A stretch of 7,490 nucleotides of DNA. It comes from Myxococcales bacterium (GTDB taxonomy: Bacteria; Myxococcota_A; Polyangia; Nannocystales; Nannocystaceae). The stretch lies in contig JAGQIT010000377.1 in NCBI GenBank assembly GCA_020431135.1, positions 1 to 7,490 of the forward strand, in the 5' to 3' direction. Positions 6,016 to 7,490 of the stretch are shown here, piece after piece (position 1 is the stretch's first letter; every line of letters begins with the position of its first letter). The notes under the pieces were generated by a model that worked only from the letters and a program-made list of their open reading frames with translations, ran no database searches and was not told the origin of the DNA. A program made the position numbers and the translations under genes.

Positions 6016-6894
6016 GTGGCGGCGCGGCTCCCAGACGCTCTCTGTCCAGCCGCGCCGCGTCGGTCGAGCGCCGCGGCGCTCGCCGGCGGCCTCGCGCTCG
6101 GGCTGTGCGGCTGCACCGGCGAGGGCGAGCCGCCGGCGGACGACGCGGGCGAAGAGTCGCCGCGCTGCCTCGAGCTCGGCGACCTCGATGCGCCGCCGCG
6201 GCTAGCGACGACGCAGCCGACCTGCGGGCCCGACGAGGGCCCAGAGAGCCCGGATAATCTAGCGACGCTGGCGCTCAGCGGCGTGCTCGCGCAGCACCAG
6301 CTCCCTATCGGCGGCATGATCGACCTCGACCTTGACTGCGAGGTCGCGGCGATCGACCAGGGGGCCGCGGGTGAGGCGGCCGAGGTGACGCTGCGCTGCG
6401 TGGAGACGGGCGCCGAGGGAGGCCTCGCGGAGACGCTCGAGGTGCCGCTGCATCTCAGCGCCGCGGCGGCCCGCGCCTCGCTGTGCGAGGGCGAGCGCCT
6501 CGACCTCTGGGTGCTCGCCGTCGACGCGTTCCTCTGCGGGGGGAGCCACGCGTACGGGCTCACCCGAGCGGACGGCGCGCTCCTCATCGCCGGGGCTCGG
6601 GGGACCTACAACCTCCTTCAAGATCGGGCCGCGCCCGTCGACGTGAGCCTCTCGGTCGCCGGCTGCGCCGTGATCGCCGACGCGTGCGTCGAGACCGAGC
6701 GCGCCGCGATCGCGGTGGCGAGCGGAGGCGGGCCGCCCGGCCTGATCTACGAGGGGACGCGTCGGCGCGTCGACGGCTCGCCGGCCTTCGTGGTCCAGGC
6801 CGATCGGGCTGAGGTGCGGCGGGTCTCGGATCCTTGCGACGACTGCTCGAGCGTCGACGTCGTCATCGTCCGCAGCGAGGCGAGCGGAGGCTAG
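6016..6894 (+). CDS. Cysteine-rich putative outer-membrane lipoprotein, 292 aa
   Basis: The N-terminus has a positively charged n-region (RRSS, 15-18), a hydrophobic core AAALAGGLALGL (19-30), and a lipobox-like LCGC ending at Cys33. That is followed by a TGEGEPPADDAGEE linker, so the product should be lipidated and exported. The mature part has ten further cysteines (51, 70, 108, 128, 157, 174, 217, 224, 274, 277), an even number compatible with five disulfides. Its middle is strand-rich, for example MIDLDLDCEV (101-110) and LDLWVLAVDAFLCGG (162-176). I recognise no enzymatic motif; myxobacterial genomes carry many such lipoproteins of unknown role. The start is GTG 6016 because a -10-like box lies 6 nt before it and the signal peptide begins directly after it. 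The frame stays open far upstream to 4861, but that part lies opposite the amidohydrolase gene. An alternative lipidation site is Cys31 (LGLC). Confidence 0.85.
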   Translation: MAARLPDALCPAAPRRSSAAALAGGLALGLCGCTGEGEPPADDAGEESPRCLELGDLDAPPRLATTQPTCGPDEGPESPDNLATLALSGVLAQHQLPIGGMIDLDLDCEVAAIDQGAAGEAAEVTLRCVETGAEGGLAETLEVPLHLSAAAARASLCEGERLDLWVLAVDAFLCGGSHAYGLTRADGALLIAGARGTYNLLQDRAAPVDVSLSVAGCAVIADACVETERAAIAVASGGGPPGLIYEGTRRRVDGSPAFVVQADRAEVRRVSDPCDDCSSVDVVIVRSEASGG

Positions 6895-7191
6895 GCGGCG
6901 CTCCGGGTCTTCGACGCGGACGCTCGCTTGCCCGCGTCGATCCTCTCGCCTCCGCGAAGCGCTTGCAGTGCGCCCGACGCAGCCGAGCCATGACGAGGCC
7001 GAGGGGGCCGGCGATTCGCTGCGCGAGAGCACACGCCGAACCCGCGGACAGCTCGTCGGCAGCGAGGCGCCGGGATCGTGCGCCGGGATTCAGGTCGCAC
7101 AGGGGTCGACGCCCGTCATCTTCGTGGTGCGGTCTTGCGGCGTGTCGTCCTCATCGGCGGCTCGAGGGTCGAGGCGCGGCGGTGAGAACCA
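6895..7191. other. 297-bp intergenic region between convergent genes
   Basis: This lies between the lipoprotein stop and the stop of the gene entering from the right. No frame on either strand has convincing coding character over its whole length. It contains a perfect 9-bp inverted repeat near the lipoprotein end (6911-6940). It also contains a short coding-like stretch on the minus strand (7093-7191) that is in frame with, and follows the stop of, the right-hand gene. Confidence 0.6.
6911..6940 (+). terminator. Perfect 9-bp inverted repeat after the lipoprotein gene
   Basis: TCGACGCGG (6911-6919) and CCGCGTCGA (6932-6940) are exact inverted repeats with a 12-nt spacer, starting 17 nt after the TAG stop. 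The RNA stem would be stable. No T run follows (TCCTCTCGCC), so it may be a GC-rich terminator serving one or both convergent genes, or a 3' stabilising element. Confidence 0.45.
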
Positions 7192-7490
7192 TCAAGGCGT
7201 CGCGGTCGTCGGGGCCGCGTCGACGAGCCCGACCTCGCGGCGCCAGGACTCGAGGTCGGCGAGCTCAGCGGCGCCGTAGTCCCCCTCGGACTTGAAGAGC
7301 GCGGCGGCCTCGGCGGCCTCCCTGGCGGCGCGCTCGCGGGCCTGCGGGGACCTCGGCGACGCCGCGACCAGGGTCTCGGCGAGGGCAGCCCGCGCGCGCG
7401 CGAGGAGGATCGGGTGGACCTCGGGGGTCTTGAGGCGGAGGGCGATCGCCCGCTCGTACTCCTGGATCGCCGCCGCGAGCTCGCCGCGGG
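7192..7490 (-). CDS. C-terminal part of a TPR protein, likely a Ser/Thr kinase tail (5' end beyond right edge)
   Basis: Only the last 98 codons are present; the reading frame enters from the right edge and stops at TGA 7194-7192. Residues 1-20 (RGELAAAIQEYERAIALRLK) are the end of a tetratricopeptide repeat. Another helical pair follows: LLARARAALAETLVAASP (28-45), then ARERAAREAAEAAALFKSEG (50-69). The segment closes with YGAAELADLESWRREVG (71-87) and an Ala/Thr/Pro tail. A terminal A.LAD...W..E helix after TPRs is common at the ends of myxobacterial Ser/Thr protein kinases with C-terminal TPRs, so I suspect one here. The kinase domain itself would lie outside the window, and a stand-alone TPR protein cannot be excluded. 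Confidence 0.75.
   Translation of the reverse strand, partial: RGELAAAIQEYERAIALRLKTPEVHPILLARARAALAETLVAASPRSPQARERAAREAAEAAALFKSEGDYGAAELADLESWRREVGLVDAAPTTATP

Noticed and set aside
6259..7032. 257-codon minus-strand ORF opposite the lipoprotein gene
   Set aside because: The plus-strand product has a lipobox and patterned cysteines. The minus-strand product is Arg/Ala/Asp-rich without recognisable features.

Overview
The window is about 70% G+C. It reads as a chromosomal segment of a large-genome, high-GC Gram-negative bacterium, most likely from the Myxococcota and perhaps a Nannocystis/Plesiocystis-like lineage. That placement is an inference from extreme third-position GC, a type VI secretion spike gene, a cysteine-rich outer-membrane-type lipoprotein, a tetratricopeptide tail of the kind found on myxobacterial Ser/Thr kinases, and start codons lying almost directly on -10-like boxes. 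No rRNA, tRNA, CRISPR array, transposase or integrase was seen.

Layout from left to right. Positions 1-1386 (minus) hold the first 462 codons of an uncharacterised protein with TPR-like C-terminal helices, running off the left edge. A 25-codon ORF (1383-1460, minus) with the best Shine-Dalgarno of the window sits directly before it and overlaps its start by ATGA. This is either translational coupling or a 1-nt frameshift in a G4 run. Positions 1491-3845 (minus) encode a complete VgrG spike protein. These three ORFs form one tight minus-strand unit, vgrG -> small ORF -> TPR protein. Positions 3846-4363 contain no convincing gene. Positions 4364-4855 (minus) encode a 163-residue protein I do not recognise, with a promoter that has a perfect 13-bp palindrome between its -35-like and -10-like boxes. 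Positions 4990-5928 (minus) encode an N-formylglutamate amidohydrolase-family enzyme. It is divergent from a cysteine-rich lipoprotein gene at 6016-6894 (plus), with 87 bp between the two starts. Positions 6895-7191 are intergenic with a 9-bp hairpin. Positions 7192-7490 (minus) are the last 98 codons of a TPR-containing protein entering from the right, probably a Ser/Thr kinase tail.

The only functional unit visible is vgrG plus its downstream partner. VgrG has no C-terminal effector extension, so cargo would have to be carried non-covalently. The gene placed directly after it is a candidate adaptor, chaperone or cargo, but only on position. The other genes appear to be single transcription units with no shared pathway. 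Several start codons lie 6-11 nt after a TAnnnT-type box, which suggests leaderless or near-leaderless mRNAs. The long plus-strand ORFs opposite vgrG and opposite the amidohydrolase gene are codon-bias shadows.
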